Positions 19,483-31,964 of a stretch of 64,000 nucleotides of DNA are shown here, piece after piece; within the stretch, counting starts at the first letter, position 1; each line of letters starts with the position of its first letter. The translations under genes and the position numbers were made by a program. The stretch comes from Physella acuta. Taxonomy: Eukaryota; Mollusca; Gastropoda; Physidae. The notes below the pieces were generated by a model. That model made no database searches, was not told where the DNA came from, and saw only the letters and a list, made by a program, of their open reading frames with translations. The stretch spans positions 525,001 to 589,000 of the forward strand of contig NW_026731917.1 of the NCBI RefSeq assembly GCF_028476545.1, in the 5' to 3' direction.

Positions 19483-19876
19483 CGAGCCGACCCGCTGCGT
19501 ATCATACGCCGCTATTTAGTTGTTATTTTTTCTACGTTTCAGTAATTTATAATTTGTGAATTCGACAGTACCAATGCTGTCATTGAAAATATTTTCTTAA
19601 AAACACTAAACCCCCCTTCCCCCCACCCCCCCCCCCCACGCAGCCTTCTCTTAGTTACCTCCTCTAAGTTTAAAATCGTTTCAAACTAAATTATCTGCCC
19701 CTAATAACCGTCACCAAACCCGTCTCTATGATTGTAAAATGTAAACAGCGTGAACCACAGCTCACAGACCATGTGAGGGGGTGGGGGTGGTAGCGATAGA
19801 GAGGAAGAGAGGGGACTGTAAGGCGCGCTTGCAGCTTGTTTTCTAACGGCTCCCAGAAGAGAATTATGTATATAGA
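19483..19876 (-). mobile_element. Helitron-like non-autonomous element, copy 1
   Basis: On the minus strand it starts TCTATATAC, preceded by A. It ends with an imperfect 19-bp palindrome and then GGGTCGGCTCG, followed by T. Insertion between A and T without a target duplication, a TC start and a hairpin about 11 nt before the 3' end are Helitron-type traits. The final bases CTCG differ from the usual CTRR. It carries no coding sequence. Confidence 0.75.
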
Positions 19877-21164
19877 TGTTTTACTTTTACATTGAAAAGC
19901 TGGCTTTTATACCAACTCTGATTTTAAAAACTTTCAGTATGCTGTAATACTTTAGCATTTATGATGACAATATATTTAATTATGATTGTAGACAAAATAT
20001 TTTTTGAAAAAAAAAAAGAATAGTGTTAAGCTACTTTATTAGATTCTAAAGTAATTATTGATTTGTTTTGATATGTGTAATAAAATGTGTATATATTTAT
20101 ATTAAGATATTGATTATTTCCCCTTTTCGCTTGTGTTAATTAATGTCCCAGGAATTATTATGTAATTTTTTTTACAACAGATTATGCTGCGTTCATTGTT
20201 ATATATATATATATATATATACAGGCAGTCTCGGGGAAGGACGGTGGAAGGAGAGTCAAGGGCTGCCGGGCTTTAATTAACGTGTGCCCAAAACCGAGGT
20301 CGATGGAGAATTGTGGTTGGAGCTCTTTGTTAAATCAGGGGCCCCAAAGTACTAACTCGTCCTATCGTCTAGAGTCTAGACCAGTGCTGCTAATACTTGT
20401 GTTAAAAGATAAAATCAAGTCTCCTGCTTCAGCGCTCCGAATCACACGAGAACGAGCATGGGCCCGTCTAAAATTAATCAATAGATTAGACACATGCGAA
20501 TAGTTAATTAGATCTATTGATTGATAATTTCTCTACGTTTTTGGTGACTTTTTAGTTTTTTATGTGACCTATCAAGTGACATTTGGCTGTCATCAGATGG
20601 TGACATTCGCCTCGCCTTCACCACGCATGAATATATCGTGTGACGACTGGGTCGGAGATTTGGAATTCCAAACGACAGAAGCAGACGACTAGTTTTTTCC
20701 GAATTCACCCTAGGTAAGTTGACTGCACTTTTTTTTGTTGTTATCAAATAAAAAAATGTGTTTAAATTTTTTGGAGTGTCAAATATTTTATTTTAGCCGC
20801 AGGCCTACATATTGTATGTTAGACAATCTAATTAATATTTCTCAAATTACTTTATATTTCAAAAAAACTCTTTTCTAAAAAAATATTGTTACTACACAAA
20901 ACAAAAACTAAGAGATTACAATGGGTCGACAAGATGAACTAGCTAAACCTGTTCAAGAATATAATGCAATTTTCTTTAAGATATGTCTTTATCTGTTCAA
21001 AACTTTTGATTTTTTAAAGTATTTTTTTCATTTATTATAATAAAACCGTATAGATTTCATTTCGTTTATAGTGTTGGCCAATTGATATTAAATATTTTAA
21101 TTATTTTTTTTATGAAAAGTCAACAAAGGGCTCTATTATTAGATGATTTATTTTTAAAAAATAC
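19877..21164. other. Gene-free stretch
   Basis: AT-rich DNA with a short (AT)n at about 20202-20220. Frames at 20282-20503 and 20514-20747 show no recognisable domain. Nothing else is supported. Confidence 0.5.
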
Positions 21165-22290
21165 CTTTTTACTTTCTCGTATACGAAGTTTAGAGGAAGT
21201 ATTGTAATAGTGCAAAAAAAATCTAAATCGAGATTTACACCTCCCTGAGTTGGAAAAAAGTTTTGCAATTGTGTACGTTTGTCTGTGTGTGTATGTATGT
21301 ATGTATGTATGTGTGTATATATGTCTGTGAACACGATACCTTGAGTACTGTTACAGCTAGGTTGATGAAATTTCATATATAAGTATTATATCAAATTTGT
21401 AGTTCTTTTTCAACTTTTCAGCTATTTCCGATAACCAAAAGTGGAACTTATTCTATTTTTGGTTTTTCAAAAGCCTATAAATTTAGTAGGCTACTGTTTC
21501 AGATGGATAAACGAAATTTCAAATATAAGTAAAAGATCAAATTCTCTGCCTTCTATCAAATTTTGAATAATTTCCATTGATCGGAAGTAGTAAATTACGC
21601 TATTTCCGTTTTCTCAACAAAAAAAACAAAAAAACAAAAAAAAAAAGTAAAAAAAAAAACAAAAAAACACGCATATCTATCTGTATCAATAATTTTCTTC
21701 TTGGAGACGCTAGAAAACAAGCTGTAAGCGCGCTCCCTACCACCCCACCCCTACATGGTCTGGTGAGCTGTGGTTCACGCTTAATGTTTACAATCGTAGA
21801 GCCGGATTTAGTGGCGGCTATTGGGGGCAGATAATTTAGTTTGAAACGATTTTTAACTTAGGGGAGGTAACTAAGAGGAGGCTGCTTTCACGGGGGGGGG
21901 GGGGGGGGGGGTAGGGTAGGGGTTGGGGGAAAGGAGGGGGGTTATCGTCCTTAACGACTTACTGATAGTGTTTTAAAGCAAATATTTTCAGTGGCAGCAT
22001 TGGTACTGTCGAATTCACAAATTATGAATTATTGAAAAGTAGAAAATAAAACAACTAAATAGCGGCATATGATACGCCGCGGGTCGGCTCGTGAATTTAT
22101 AAAGCAATAATAATATTCTGCACTATTATAACACTATTATACACATATTGTTTGCCATTCTCTTGGTTTGCAATTCTTTTTTTTTTCGACGAGATTCTAT
22201 TCTATTTTAAAAAGTTTTAGTAATTAAAAATTGATTAAAAATCATGACCATACCCAAAGTTGCCATCCCCCGTAGTGTTATATAAGAATA
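21165..22290. repeat. Dispersed repeat, copy 2, interrupted by a Helitron-like element
   Basis: Same repeat as 13374-14185. The left part runs 21165-21675 and the right part resumes at 22092 with tgaatttataaa, matching copy 1 near 14009-14020. The intervening 416 bp is the Helitron-like insertion. Confidence 0.8.
21676..22091 (+). mobile_element. Helitron-like non-autonomous element, copy 2
   Basis: It starts TCTATCTG after an A at 21675, contains the shared core ggagacgctagaaaacaa, and ends with the imperfect palindrome gcggcatatgatacgccgc plus gggtcggctcg, followed by T at 22092. Comparison with the other repeat copy gives the empty site gcata/tgaattt and confirms both borders. Confidence 0.82.
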
Positions 22291-22465
22291 TTTGAGAAAG
22301 TTTAGGGGAGATCACTCCCACTTTATTTATTTATTAAAATACTCATAATATGACTAAAATCAAGTAAAAACATAGCATACAGAACTTCTACATCTACTAT
22401 GGAATTGACTTGACAAATTGAGTTGTGTGTACTTTGATATGAGTTTCGAGTCTTATAGTAAGTTA

Positions 22466-23509
22466 GGGGTCGTCCATAAATGACGTCACAATCGGAGGGG
22501 GAGGGGGAGTCCATAATTTTGTGACGGCGTGTGATGAGGGGGAGGAGGGGGGGGGGGTTCAAAGTTGCGACGGCACACTTTTGCATTATAAACAAGTTAA
22601 TAAAAAGTATAGTGACAATTTAAGCGCAATTTCCTTAATTAATTTTTTGTGACCGAACGAAAGGATATTTTTGAAAACTTTCTTCGGCAATATTGTTTTA
22701 AATTACGACAGGAATCGATTGGTAAATGTTTCAAGTCGCTAAGTGGTCTGGTTGCAGAGATATGGGCCAAAAACTGCATTTTGTCGAGGTTTTTTGGCTT
22801 TTCCGGGAAATCCAGGAAGGAATTCCGGGAATTTTTTTAGCCCACAATCATCCTCAAAACTTTCTTAACATATTTGCTTTTGGAACTAGTCCTCGATATT
22901 GCTTCGTTGAGGAGGAGATACGACTTAAAGCTGCGGACACACATCCATCTATCCATCCATCCATCCATCCATCCATCCATCCATCCATCCATCCATCCAT
23001 CCATCCATCCATCCATCCATCCATCCATCCATCCATCCATCCATCCATCCATCCATCCATCCATCCATCCATCCATCCATCCATCCATCCATCCATCCAT
23101 CCATCCATCCATCCATCCATCCATCCATCCATCCATCCATCCATCCATCCATCCAGAAATAACGAATTAATAATCGCAATTGTCAGTATGGAAATTGCGC
23201 TAAAAAGCAATGTTAGAAAACGAATTTTAGACGTTATTTCGCGTTTTGAAATCTGTTTTAATAAATTGCACTAGGAATTGATTGAAATACTCTATTTTGA
23301 CAAAGTTCAGACAAGATTTTGGAAAAATATCGATGTTTTAAGAAAAATTCAACTGCAATTTTGAGGTGGGGGGGGGGGGGGTTGTAGGCTGAGGTGTGAC
23401 GTTATTTTAGGGGGGTGTCTGGCTTTTTGTGAAGATGTGTGACGGAGGGGAGGGGGGGGGGAGGTATAAATCGTCAAAAAAAGTGTGACGTCATTTATGG
23501 ATGACCCCC
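22466..23509. mobile_element. PIF/Harbinger-like MITE (1.04 kb)
   Basis: Inverted ends about 24 bp long, beginning ggggtcgtccataaatgacg at 22466 and matched at the right end (23483-23509) with one mismatch. A 3-bp TTA lies on both sides (22463-22465 and 23510-23512). A TTA duplication suggests PIF/Harbinger, though three bases is weak evidence alone. The interior holds an expanded CATC tract and has no transposase. Confidence 0.75.
22947..23154. repeat. (CATC)n microsatellite, about 52 copies
   Basis: Uninterrupted tetranucleotide repeat inside the MITE. It produces IHPS and WMDG pseudo-frames on the two strands. Confidence 0.98.
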
Positions 23510-23659
23510 TTATAGCGTGTGTATGTGTAGACCATAATCCAATGGGGATAAGTGAAGCATTATTTTAATTATGTTGCTAAATACAACAATTATTGGCCAG
23601 TTTACATCGATTGTTTTTTCCTAACATAAACTGCAGCTGTTCGATTTATTCTGAAGGTA

Positions 23660-24035
23660 GGGGAAAAAAAGTAACTGAATTAATATGAGAAAAAATGAGG
23701 GGAGGGTGGAGTCAACTAACTTGAATTAATATCGGAGGGGGGGGGGGGTAGAACATAATTTGATAGTAGGGGACGATCAAAAGTAACTTGATATTTTGGG
23801 TGGTGGGGGAGGGGTGGTGGGGGAGGGGTGGTGGGAAGAACAAAAGTGACTTGATATTGGGGTGGGGGTGGGAAGAACAAAAGTAACGTGAATTGATATG
23901 GGTTGGGGGGAGGGGGGTAGAACAAAAGTGACTTGAAATTTTTGGGGTTTGGGGGGGGGGGAGAACAAGAGTAACGTGATATTTGGGGGGGGGGGGGGGA
24001 TGTATGGGAGGGGCAGATCTAAAGTAACTTGAACT
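23660..24035. repeat. G-rich imperfect tandem repeat
   Basis: Degenerate units of the form aagtaacttgatatt followed by a long G-rich tract and gaagaacaaa. Unit length varies because the G runs vary. It contains several runs of at least 9 G. Confidence 0.85.
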
Positions 24036-24095
24036 GATACAAAGAAAAACTTACAGCACCGCGGAAGGAATCAATGGTAGCAAAGGTTTCCTGAA

Positions 24096-24908
24096 AGGCA
24101 TTTATTCGCTTTAAAATATAATGTTAACACAGTGTCACATTCATTCGCTTTAAAATATCATGTCAACATAGTGTCACATTTATTAACTTTAAAATATCAT
24201 GTAAACATAGTGTCACATTTATTAGCTTTAAAATATCATGTCAACACAGTGTCACATTCATTCGCTTTAAAATATCGTGTCAACACAGTGTCACATTCAT
24301 TAGCTTTAAAATATCATGTCAACACAGTGTCACATTCATTCTTTAAAAATATGGCAACATAGTGTCACATTACATTCATTCGCTTTAAAATATCATGTCA
24401 ACACAGTGTCACATTTATTTGCTTTAAAATATCATGTCAACACAGTGTCACATTCATTCGCTTTAAAATATCATGTCAACATATTGTCACATTTATTTGC
24501 TTTAAAATATCATGTCAACACAGTGTCACATTCATTCGCTTTTAAAATATCATGTCAACACAGTGTCACATTCATTAGCTTTAAAATATCATGTCAACAC
24601 AGTGTCGCATTCATTTGCTTCAAAATATCATGTCAACACAGTGTCACATTCATTAGCTTTAAAATATCATGTCAACACTGTGTCACATTTATTTGCTTTA
24701 AAATATCATGTCAACACATTGTCACATTCATTCGCTTTAAAATATCATGTCAACATAGTGTCACATTACATTCAGTCGCTTTAAAATATCATGTCAACAC
24801 GGTGTCACATTTATTTGCTTTAAAATTTGGCAACATAGTGTCACATTACATTCATTCGCTTCAAAATATCATGTCAACACAGTGTCACATTAATTCGCTT
24901 TAAAATTC
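24096..24908. repeat. 39-bp minisatellite, about 20 copies
   Basis: The unit reads ttcgctttaaaatatcatgt then caacacagtgtcacattca. Three shortened units (ggcaacatagtg) occur near 24352 and 24830. Confidence 0.95.
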
Positions 24909-25478
24909 TCATAAAGTAGTCAAGTAGTTGGAAATGTTCATGTGAAGTCATGTAGTTGGAAATGAAATCAAGTAGTTGAAATGGGGATGTGGGGGGGGGG
25001 GGGAGTGGTCATAGTATCAGCCTTCCCTACCCCGCTCACCACCAGTGACGCCACATTTTAAATAAGCCAAATCTGCAAACATCGTGTGATTTCAAATGGA
25101 AAAGAATAACCTATACGCCTATGTCATTCAGACTTAAACGTGTCTGATCAATTTGTGAGCTTGAGTTTTTTTAAATGTTTCAAATAAAGGTAGTTAACTG
25201 TGATTAAATACCTGATTCTCCATTAAAACCTCCAGGAACACCTGTGGATAAAATTGACGGTAAAATTTTCTCAATGTTAGATGGATGGTAAAGTATAAAG
25301 AAAAAGAAAGGTTCCCATCTCTAGAAGTAACACTCGGACAACACTCGTCACATCGGTACTTAAAGTCACTATATGGCTTCATGATGGCTTTCTTTGTTCA
25401 GTCCAGATTTTAGTCGTGGTTTAAATAAGGGTTGTCAGGCCAGGTGGTTCTACAGCTTCACCAGACCCCCCCCCCCCC

Positions 25479-25636
25479 CAGAGTTTCTTCCAGGCATCTC
25501 TCTACCCCCCCCCCCCCCGAACGAAATGAAATTAATATATAAAAAATATATACTTTTAACAGTGTCCGCCCCCCCCCCCCCGAAAAAAAGTCAACCACTC
25601 CGCCCCCCCGGAGAGAAAAGTCTGGAAGAAACACTG
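25479..25636 (+). mobile_element. Family A hAT MITE
   Basis: Left end cagagtttcttccaggcatc, right end gtctggaagaaacactg. It is flanked by a gaccccccc-like sequence on both sides, a plausible but C-tract-blurred target duplication. Three poly-C tracts lie inside. It sits about 120 bp downstream of the NmrA-like stop codon. Confidence 0.75.
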
Positions 25637-25755
25637 GACCCCCCCCCCCCTTGGCCAGATGTTTCTAAAGCTTCACCAGACCCCAATCGGCCCGATGGAA
25701 AAATATCACCGCATCCCAGCATTCCCATACTGATAGCAGGGTTCAAGATATCATG

Positions 25756-28700
25756 CTAGGTACCATCCCCCAAACATGAATGATTAGATGACGTCCAGCT
25801 TGAGGCTTGACGTGTTACCTTATCTGTGTCCTTGAGCCACTGCTCGAATGAACGGTTGTAAGAGTTGAGCTCCATGGCCACCGTGTGATCCCATTCGCTG
25901 AGGGTGCGGTAGTGGGCAAACATCGAGGCCAGCTCCTCGGCCCCGTCAAACATGAACTGGTAAAACGCCGCCACGGGTATCTAGGGGGGGGGGGGGGGGG
26001 GGCAACATAATCAATGTGACATTAGCTAAAAAATGACCTGCGTTTTTAAAATAACAACGCGTATTTTAAATAAATTTTATGTAGTGAAGTTTTTAAAAAA
26101 TACTGTCATTGAGTAGCTTTAGTTGATGTGTAGATTTATCGTGATGTTTCTGTGCAGATTTTGGATAATTAAGTTACACAGCTCCTGTGTGGTTCTGAGA
26201 CGTGGGGAGTAAGGCAAACTAATAACAACAAACTTCAGACTTTCATTAACAGCCGCATATTGAACATGAGAAGCAGAAACAGCCGGAATGTCATGGACCC
26301 AACTTGGAGGAATCGTAAAGAATCGAATACGATGGAGAGGTGTGGTTGCGTCCCTGAGCTCCACAAGGGAACCAATGGAATGGCGATGATGATGATGCCT
26401 GCCTACTCCGCAGCTTAAATGGCTCTCTTATTAAATACATTGTATTTAACGCATGATCCCAAGACCCACTGTTACCCCTAAGCTATTGCTCCTGGGCATT
26501 TAGCTTCTCAAAGGCAAAACGTGTGTTGACAAAAACAAGCAAGTACCTTTGGGTTGTAAAACCTTAAGTCCGGGAAAAAAGCATTTAGCTTTTCTACAAT
26601 GTCGTTGACGGTCAGATAGGAGGTGGAGAGTTTTATTGTCTTAAATACGTAGGAGTCTGTGCGTAACGCCATTTTGGAAATACAGTGCCCGAAATCTACG
26701 ATACTTCCACAGTTTAGGCCGACGTCTCCCATAGGCAAGGCTGTAGAATAAGGTACAAGCATTTACATATCCATTTTAAACTTGACAAGAAACATTTGAA
26801 ATGAAAAAAAAGCGTGGATGAAATATCATACCAACGGCAAATTCGTTTTTCGTTGTTTGATGTGGCTTGAACACAGTGAGTAAATTCTCGTAACAAAAGC
26901 CAAGATGTACTATTGTGTACGGGATCCCTATTAATAGTAAACAGAGTTATTGTTTTTCATGAAAGTGTTAGCCAATAGCGTTAGTTGTAGCAAAGGTAAC
27001 GAGTAATACTGAATAACATAATTATCTAGACTCTAGAGACTCTAAGAGTCTAGAGAAGGGGTCTCCAAACTACGGCCCGCGGGCCGGATGTGGCCCGCGA
27101 TGACCTCTCATCCGGCCCGCGGAGATCTTTTTGTCCACGGAAAAACCGTTTGTTGGTGATGGCTGAGGAACTTTGCCCAGAAAAATCAAAGACATGCCTA
27201 GAAGAAACTGGCCCCCAAACTGAAATTTGAAAGTCAATGCGGCCCTCGGACTGAAAAGTTTGGAGACCCCTGGTCTAGAGCATTTAAACAAAGTGGTGCG
27301 ACGTCTCAAGGAAGTAAGAACCTGGGTCATAGGCGGGTCATAGCGGCTGGCAACATGGGTTGTCGCCTGTCTGAGGGAGAGACCGTCGGTCATTTTTGGC
27401 ACAGAGAGACTTGGAGATGGAGATGGAGAGAGGGAGAGAGGGGCGGGGTCTAGTTTCTGCTGTCCCTTTATATTCCCAGGGGGAAAGTGTCTTTAGATTC
27501 TACTGTCCCTTTATATTCCTAGTTCCCATATTTAAAACAAAAGTGGCGTATGGGATCCTCAAAAACCTATATTATAAAAATTAATCTATCAAAATAGTTA
27601 CAACAAGTGCAGTGTGCAACACGTAAATACTTTAGAGTTTCATTAACAATTATACAGTTGTAAATGGTATAGTGTAGTAAATGAAACTTATGGGTTGCTG
27701 TCCCCAGCTATCGAGCCTCATCTGCCATGGAACTTCTCAGTTTAGCAACCAAGCTTTACCGATCCCACCACCTCGACCCTATTCAATAACAAAGTTATTT
27801 GCAATTGGTGATGAACATTGTAAGACAACTCTACACTAGCTCAACTCTGCATACATACCTGCATTGACAATATAGTTTTCTACCATTGCCTTTCCTTCAA
27901 AATACTTGCATCTTTCTTTGGCTGTTAGACTGGAGTACTCAGCCCCTATGTATATCAAGTGTTTGACTTTACTCTGCATTGCCGCATTCACGACGTTAAA
28001 GCCCTGGAGAAAACAGACATGAATATGTGCAGCTGTTGGCCTCAACTGTTTTAATATGTGCAGCTGCTGGCCTTTATGTGCAGCTGTTGGCCTCAACTGT
28101 TTTAATATGTGCAGCTGTTGGCCAATATGTGCAGCTGTTGGCCAATATGTGCAGCTGTTGGCCTATATGTGCAGCTGTTGGCCTATATGTGCAGCTGTTG
28201 GCCAATATGTGCAGCTGTTGGCCTATATGTGCAGCTGTTGGCCTATATGTGCAGCTGTTGGCCTATATGTGCAGCTGTTGGCCTATATGTGCAGCTGTTG
28301 ACATGAATTATTTTGTTATGTCCAGCTGTATTTCTTGTGCTGAATTGTTTTGTTATGTGCAGCTGTATTTGTTGTTCTGAATTATGTTATTGTGTGCAGC
28401 TGTTGGCCTGAATTGTTTTGTTATGTGCAGCTGTATTTGTTGTTCTGAATTATGTTATTGTGTGCAGCTGTTGGCCTGAATTGTTTTGTTATGTGCAGCT
28501 GTATTTGTTGTTCTGAATTATGTTATTGTGTGCAGATGTTGGCCTATATGTGCAGCTGTATGTATTGCACTGAATGTATTGCAACAACAGCTGATAACTA
28601 AGTGCACAGGACACTACAGTAGTTATTAATTATTATCACAGGCCAACCTGCTGATACTCGATGTCCACACTCATGGTTTCCCAGTAGGTTGTATGTAGAA

Positions 28701-29228
28701 AGACCGTGTCTATGTTCTCCATTGCTCCTTTGATGGTCAGTGGTTTTGTCATGTCACCTGTGTGTAGCGTCACTCCTTTGTTGGGCGACAAGTAAAACTA
28801 AATTGGCACAGACTATATATATATATATATATATATATAGGCGTAGCGAGGGCGGGGCAAGGGGGTGGGGACCGCACCGGATGACACCATTTAGGGGGGT
28901 GAGACCAAGGCAAACAAATTTGCAAAATGTACAGAAGAAAAATGCTTTTTGCTAGTTCCGTTAATTATTAATTAAAGTTAAATAGTCTTTTAAAAACAAA
29001 TCGACAATTATTACAAGAGGGTGGAGGTGATACCATGTTTTTAGACTAACCTTTAGAGACGAGCTCATCATAGGCCTCACCCTGCATCGTGCGGGTAAAC
29101 CCGTTGACTCTAAACCACGCACAGCCCAGCGCCGCTTCCGCCACGGCCCCTCCCGTCATGCCGGTCACCCCGAATATCAGGATATTTGTCACGTCATCCT
29201 CCGATTGTTTCCGAGAAGGCGCACTCAT
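25756..29228 (-). CDS. NmrA-like family NAD(P)-binding protein, complete
   Basis: Six coding exons on the minus strand: 29228-29051, 28775-28648, 28003-27859, 26927-26832, 26740-26547 and 25980-25756. All have AG/GT borders and joining phases, giving 321 residues, the usual family size (about 300). The start is the ATG at 29228, preceded by a pyrimidine-rich acceptor, so a 5' UTR exon is likely upstream. Residues 15-30 show the Rossmann dinucleotide loop NILIFGVTGMTGG. GVTLHTGDMTKPL and NIDTVFLHT follow, typical of the atypical short-chain dehydrogenase fold. The active-site YxxxK of true reductases is not evident; family members such as NMRAL1 act as NADPH sensors. The last exon runs to a stop after WLKDTDK plus 22 residues. 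A good donor after DTDK (AAG/GTAACA) could instead splice to an acceptor near 25238, giving a different short tail. Substrate or partner is unknown. Confidence 0.85.
27056..27272. mobile_element. Short hAT MITE in NmrA-like intron 3
   Basis: Inverted ends aaggggtctccaaact and agtttggagacccctg, with an exact 8-bp duplication, gtctagag, at 27048-27055 and 27273-27280. The ends resemble the widespread CAGGGGTCTCCAAAC hAT terminus. It is 217 bp with no coding sequence. Confidence 0.88.
28024..28560. repeat. 20-bp minisatellite passing into a longer-period array
   Basis: About 14 units of tgtgcagctgttggcctata, then about three units of about 70 bp that mix the same tgtgcagctg core with tatttgttgttctgaattat. 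It lies in intron 2 of the NmrA-like gene, about 20 bp from the acceptor side of exon 3. Confidence 0.93.
28816..28925. mobile_element. (AT)n plus hAT-like fragment
   Basis: An AT run followed by ggcgtagcgagggcgggg, which matches the terminus of family B from its fourth or fifth base. No right end was found. It lies in intron 1 of the NmrA-like gene. Confidence 0.4.
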
Positions 29229-29339
29229 GCGCCGTAAACTAAAAACAAACAAACAAAAAAAAAATTAATAAGAAAATGCTATTTATTAAAATGAAACAGA
29301 ACTATCGAATATACTCTTTGCTTGCACGAATATCGTAAC

Positions 29340-29702
29340 CAGTGTTTCTTTTAGACATTTTCTCCGGGAGGGGTCACTTGAAACCAGTAGCGTAGCGAGG
29401 GGGGGGGGCGGGGGGGGGGAGACCTTAGGGGGCGCCAAAATGGGTTGGAAAAGTAAATAGAAAGGTTGAGGGGGGTGCAAATCAAAAGTCTGAGGGGGGG
29501 GGGTGCAAATCAAAATCTCAAGGGGGGGGTGCAAATCGAAAGTTTGAGGGGGGGGGGTGCAAATGGAAATCTCGAGGGGGGGGGGGTGCAAATGGAAAAG
29601 TTTGTCCCCGGGCGCCGGGAAGAGTCGCTACGCCTCTGCTTGAAACTTACGGGGGGGGGGGGGGGGATAAGACGCACTAAAATTTCCGGAAGATAAACTC
29701 TG
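29340..29702 (-). mobile_element. Family A hAT MITE hosting a family B element
   Basis: Left end cagtgtttcttttagaca at 29340 and right end ccggaagataaactctg at 29702 form inverted termini. The target duplication is atcgtaac (29332-29339) versus atcctaac (29703-29710), 7 of 8 bases. The interior is interrupted by a complete family B MITE at 29385-29638. Confidence 0.8.
29385..29638. mobile_element. Family B hAT MITE, nested
   Basis: Left terminus cagtagcgtagcgagg, right terminus tcgctacgcctctg. An exact 8-bp duplication, cttgaaac, lies at 29377-29384 and 29639-29646. The interior is a G-rich array of gtgcaaatcaaaagtttga-like units. Confidence 0.88.
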
Positions 29703-29846
29703 ATCCTAACCCTGATCATAAACCTGAAAGCGGATACAAGATAAATACAAGAACAGAATCTGATATAATACTCTACACTTAAGTTTAGTAGATCCAGACA
29801 TTGTAGTCTAATTTTAGTGTTTTACTATTATAAACTTTGTTTTAAC

Positions 29847-30060
29847 CAGATAGTTGCTTCCAGGCATCTCTTCGGGGGGGGGGGGGGCTCTGCCCCCCCC
29901 CCCCCCCCCACCGAAGAGATGCCTGGAGCCCCACCGAACGAAATGAAATTTATGTAGAAAATATATACTTTTATTAGTGTCCGCCCCCCCCCCCCCCCCC
30001 GAAAATATCAAGTGCCCCCCCCCCCCCCCCCGGAGAAAAAAAAGTCTGGAAGAAACACTG
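29847..30060 (+). mobile_element. Family A hAT MITE
   Basis: Left end cagatagttgcttccaggc, right end gtctggaagaaacactg, exact 8-bp duplication gttttaac at 29839-29846 and 30061-30068. The left end is partly repeated inverted inside the element (ccgaagagatgcctgg near 29912), giving a hairpin with a G/C stem. Confidence 0.88.
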
Positions 30061-30068
30061 GTTTTAAC

Positions 30069-30884
30069 TTTATACTATAGATCTAGGTCTAGATCTAGAA
30101 CTAGATCTAGATCTAGTTCTAGATCTAAGTTAAAAAATGAACTAGATTTAGATTCTAGACCCAGATCTAGATCTAAGGTATAAATATACACTTCGTCAAT
30201 GAGGTGCACATTCTAGTTTTTTTTTAGTTCAATAAATTATAGCAGGCTAGTTTAGACGTTTAAAACTTTATCTGAAAATTTTACACGCATGATAGTTTCC
30301 AACACATTTCGCTTGTTTAGCTGGTCTTGAAAGTTGTACTCTGGGGCATCGTGTAGTCGCTAATGTCTTCAAACGTGTTTCATCTTGGTGCTCATTTGTT
30401 CTAATCAATCGGGAAATTCCGCAGTTTTCTCTGTGAACGGAATTTTAAAACAATGTCCTTGTCTTCATCTGTTCTATACTCTACTTGTCACAAACAGGTA
30501 TACACCTTTAACCGAATAAAATGCTTACTATTTTGGACATTTTAACGTTTATTCCACCAAAACCTGATTAAAAAAAAAATCTGATAGTAATTAAAATAGG
30601 GTTTCTTCCATGCATCTTTTTGTTAAAAAGTCTTTTATTGAGAACAAAATTGACAAATCCCGACTGTAAATGAACATAGTAAGTATTATCTGTGCACAGT
30701 TTAAACCTATCGCCGGGTGAAGGGGGGGGGGGGGGTGACACCAACTAAACGTTATAAAATGTGCCTGAGGAAAAAGGTTTTCTTGAGAATTGTAATAACT
30801 GATAGGTAAATCGACGTCTGGATAGTGGGTGGGGGGGGGGGACATCAAGTTTAATAATTTACTGCAAATACAATGATTTTTCCA

Positions 30885-30972
<88 letters not shown>

Positions 30973-31708
30973 GGGGGTGGGCAACTGAGACTATATTTAC
31001 AGACAAGGCATTGCCACATACATTTTCTTGCCTAACTAGAATCTAGATTATTCTAGATCTAGGATAGATATAGATCTAGAATCTAGATCTAAAGCTGTAG
31101 ACCTAACTTTTAAAAATGATTTTGTCATGTTTGTGCGGCCTTTTATTTTGCGAAGTTATGAACTATAGCGCCACCTACTCAAGTAATTTTAAACATGGCT
31201 ACCTTATTGTTGTAGAAGTGGATTAAGATATTTCGTTGTGATCATTGGTGTGTGTATTGTTTTTTTTTTAAGTTATGATTGCATTATTTAACTTAAAGAT
31301 ATTGATCTGTAGAATCTACATGATTTCGCTTTCTATTAGCTTCTTTGTCAATTTATTTACGAAATCTCGATCTGGAGTTTGAATAATTTCTTTATTCACA
31401 CGTGATGTGATGGTCACAGCGGGTGGAAGGTGCACTTGCCACTAGAATACTAGATCTAGTCTAGATGACTAAATCTAGATCTAACTAGATTCTAGTAACT
31501 AGAGTCTAGTAACTAGCTTAGCGAGCGGCATAGCCACCCACTACTAGATCTAGACGTTAGATCTAATCTAGTTCTAGAGCTAGTCTATCTACACTATCTA
31601 GAGATCTAGAATCTAAATTTTTAGATTTGCTAGATCTAGATAAAAAGATATAGATCTAGGCCTATTTAAATATATTATTATTAGATATCAAATTTAGTGC
31701 TGTTTAGT
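30069..31708. other. Gene-free stretch rich in TCTAGA/AGATCT words
   Basis: Clusters of overlapping agatctaga at about 30078-30180, 31038-31095 and 31440-31680, an (AT)n run at 30883-30968, two poly-G runs (about 30721 and 30830) and a family A-like end at 30599-30615. No gene is supported. Confidence 0.6.
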
Positions 31709-31899
31709 CAGTGGCGTAGGGGGGGGGGGTTCCCCCCCCCCATAGAGTATAGACCCCTTGGTATATATATATAAAGTATGAGGGGGGGGGGGTGCAAATC
31801 AAAAGTTTGAGGAAGGGGGGGGGGGTGCAATTAAATAGAAAGTTTGTCCACGGGTAAAAATTGGAACCCCCCCTATTTACGATCCTAGCTACGCCACAG
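31709..31899. mobile_element. Family B hAT MITE
   Basis: Left end cagtggcgtagg, right end ctagctacgccacag. Flanking tgtttagt (31701-31708) and tgtttaga (31900-31907) match at 7 of 8 bases. The interior shares gtgcaaatcaaaagtttga and tttgtccacgggtaaaa-like segments with the copy at 29385. Confidence 0.82.
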
Positions 31900-31964
31900 T
31901 GTTTAGATATGTGAAACTTCAATAAATTGTGTGTAATGTGTCTAATAAAGTTAAAGAATAAAGG

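Noticed and set aside
20282-20503. 73-residue frame
   Set aside because: Isolated and with no recognisable domain.
22726-23274. IHPS- and WMDG-repeat proteins
   Set aside because: Translation of the CATC microsatellite in all frames of both strands.
24096-24908. CRISPR-like array (39-bp periodic units)
   Set aside because: Whole unit repeats without variable spacers; a plain minisatellite.
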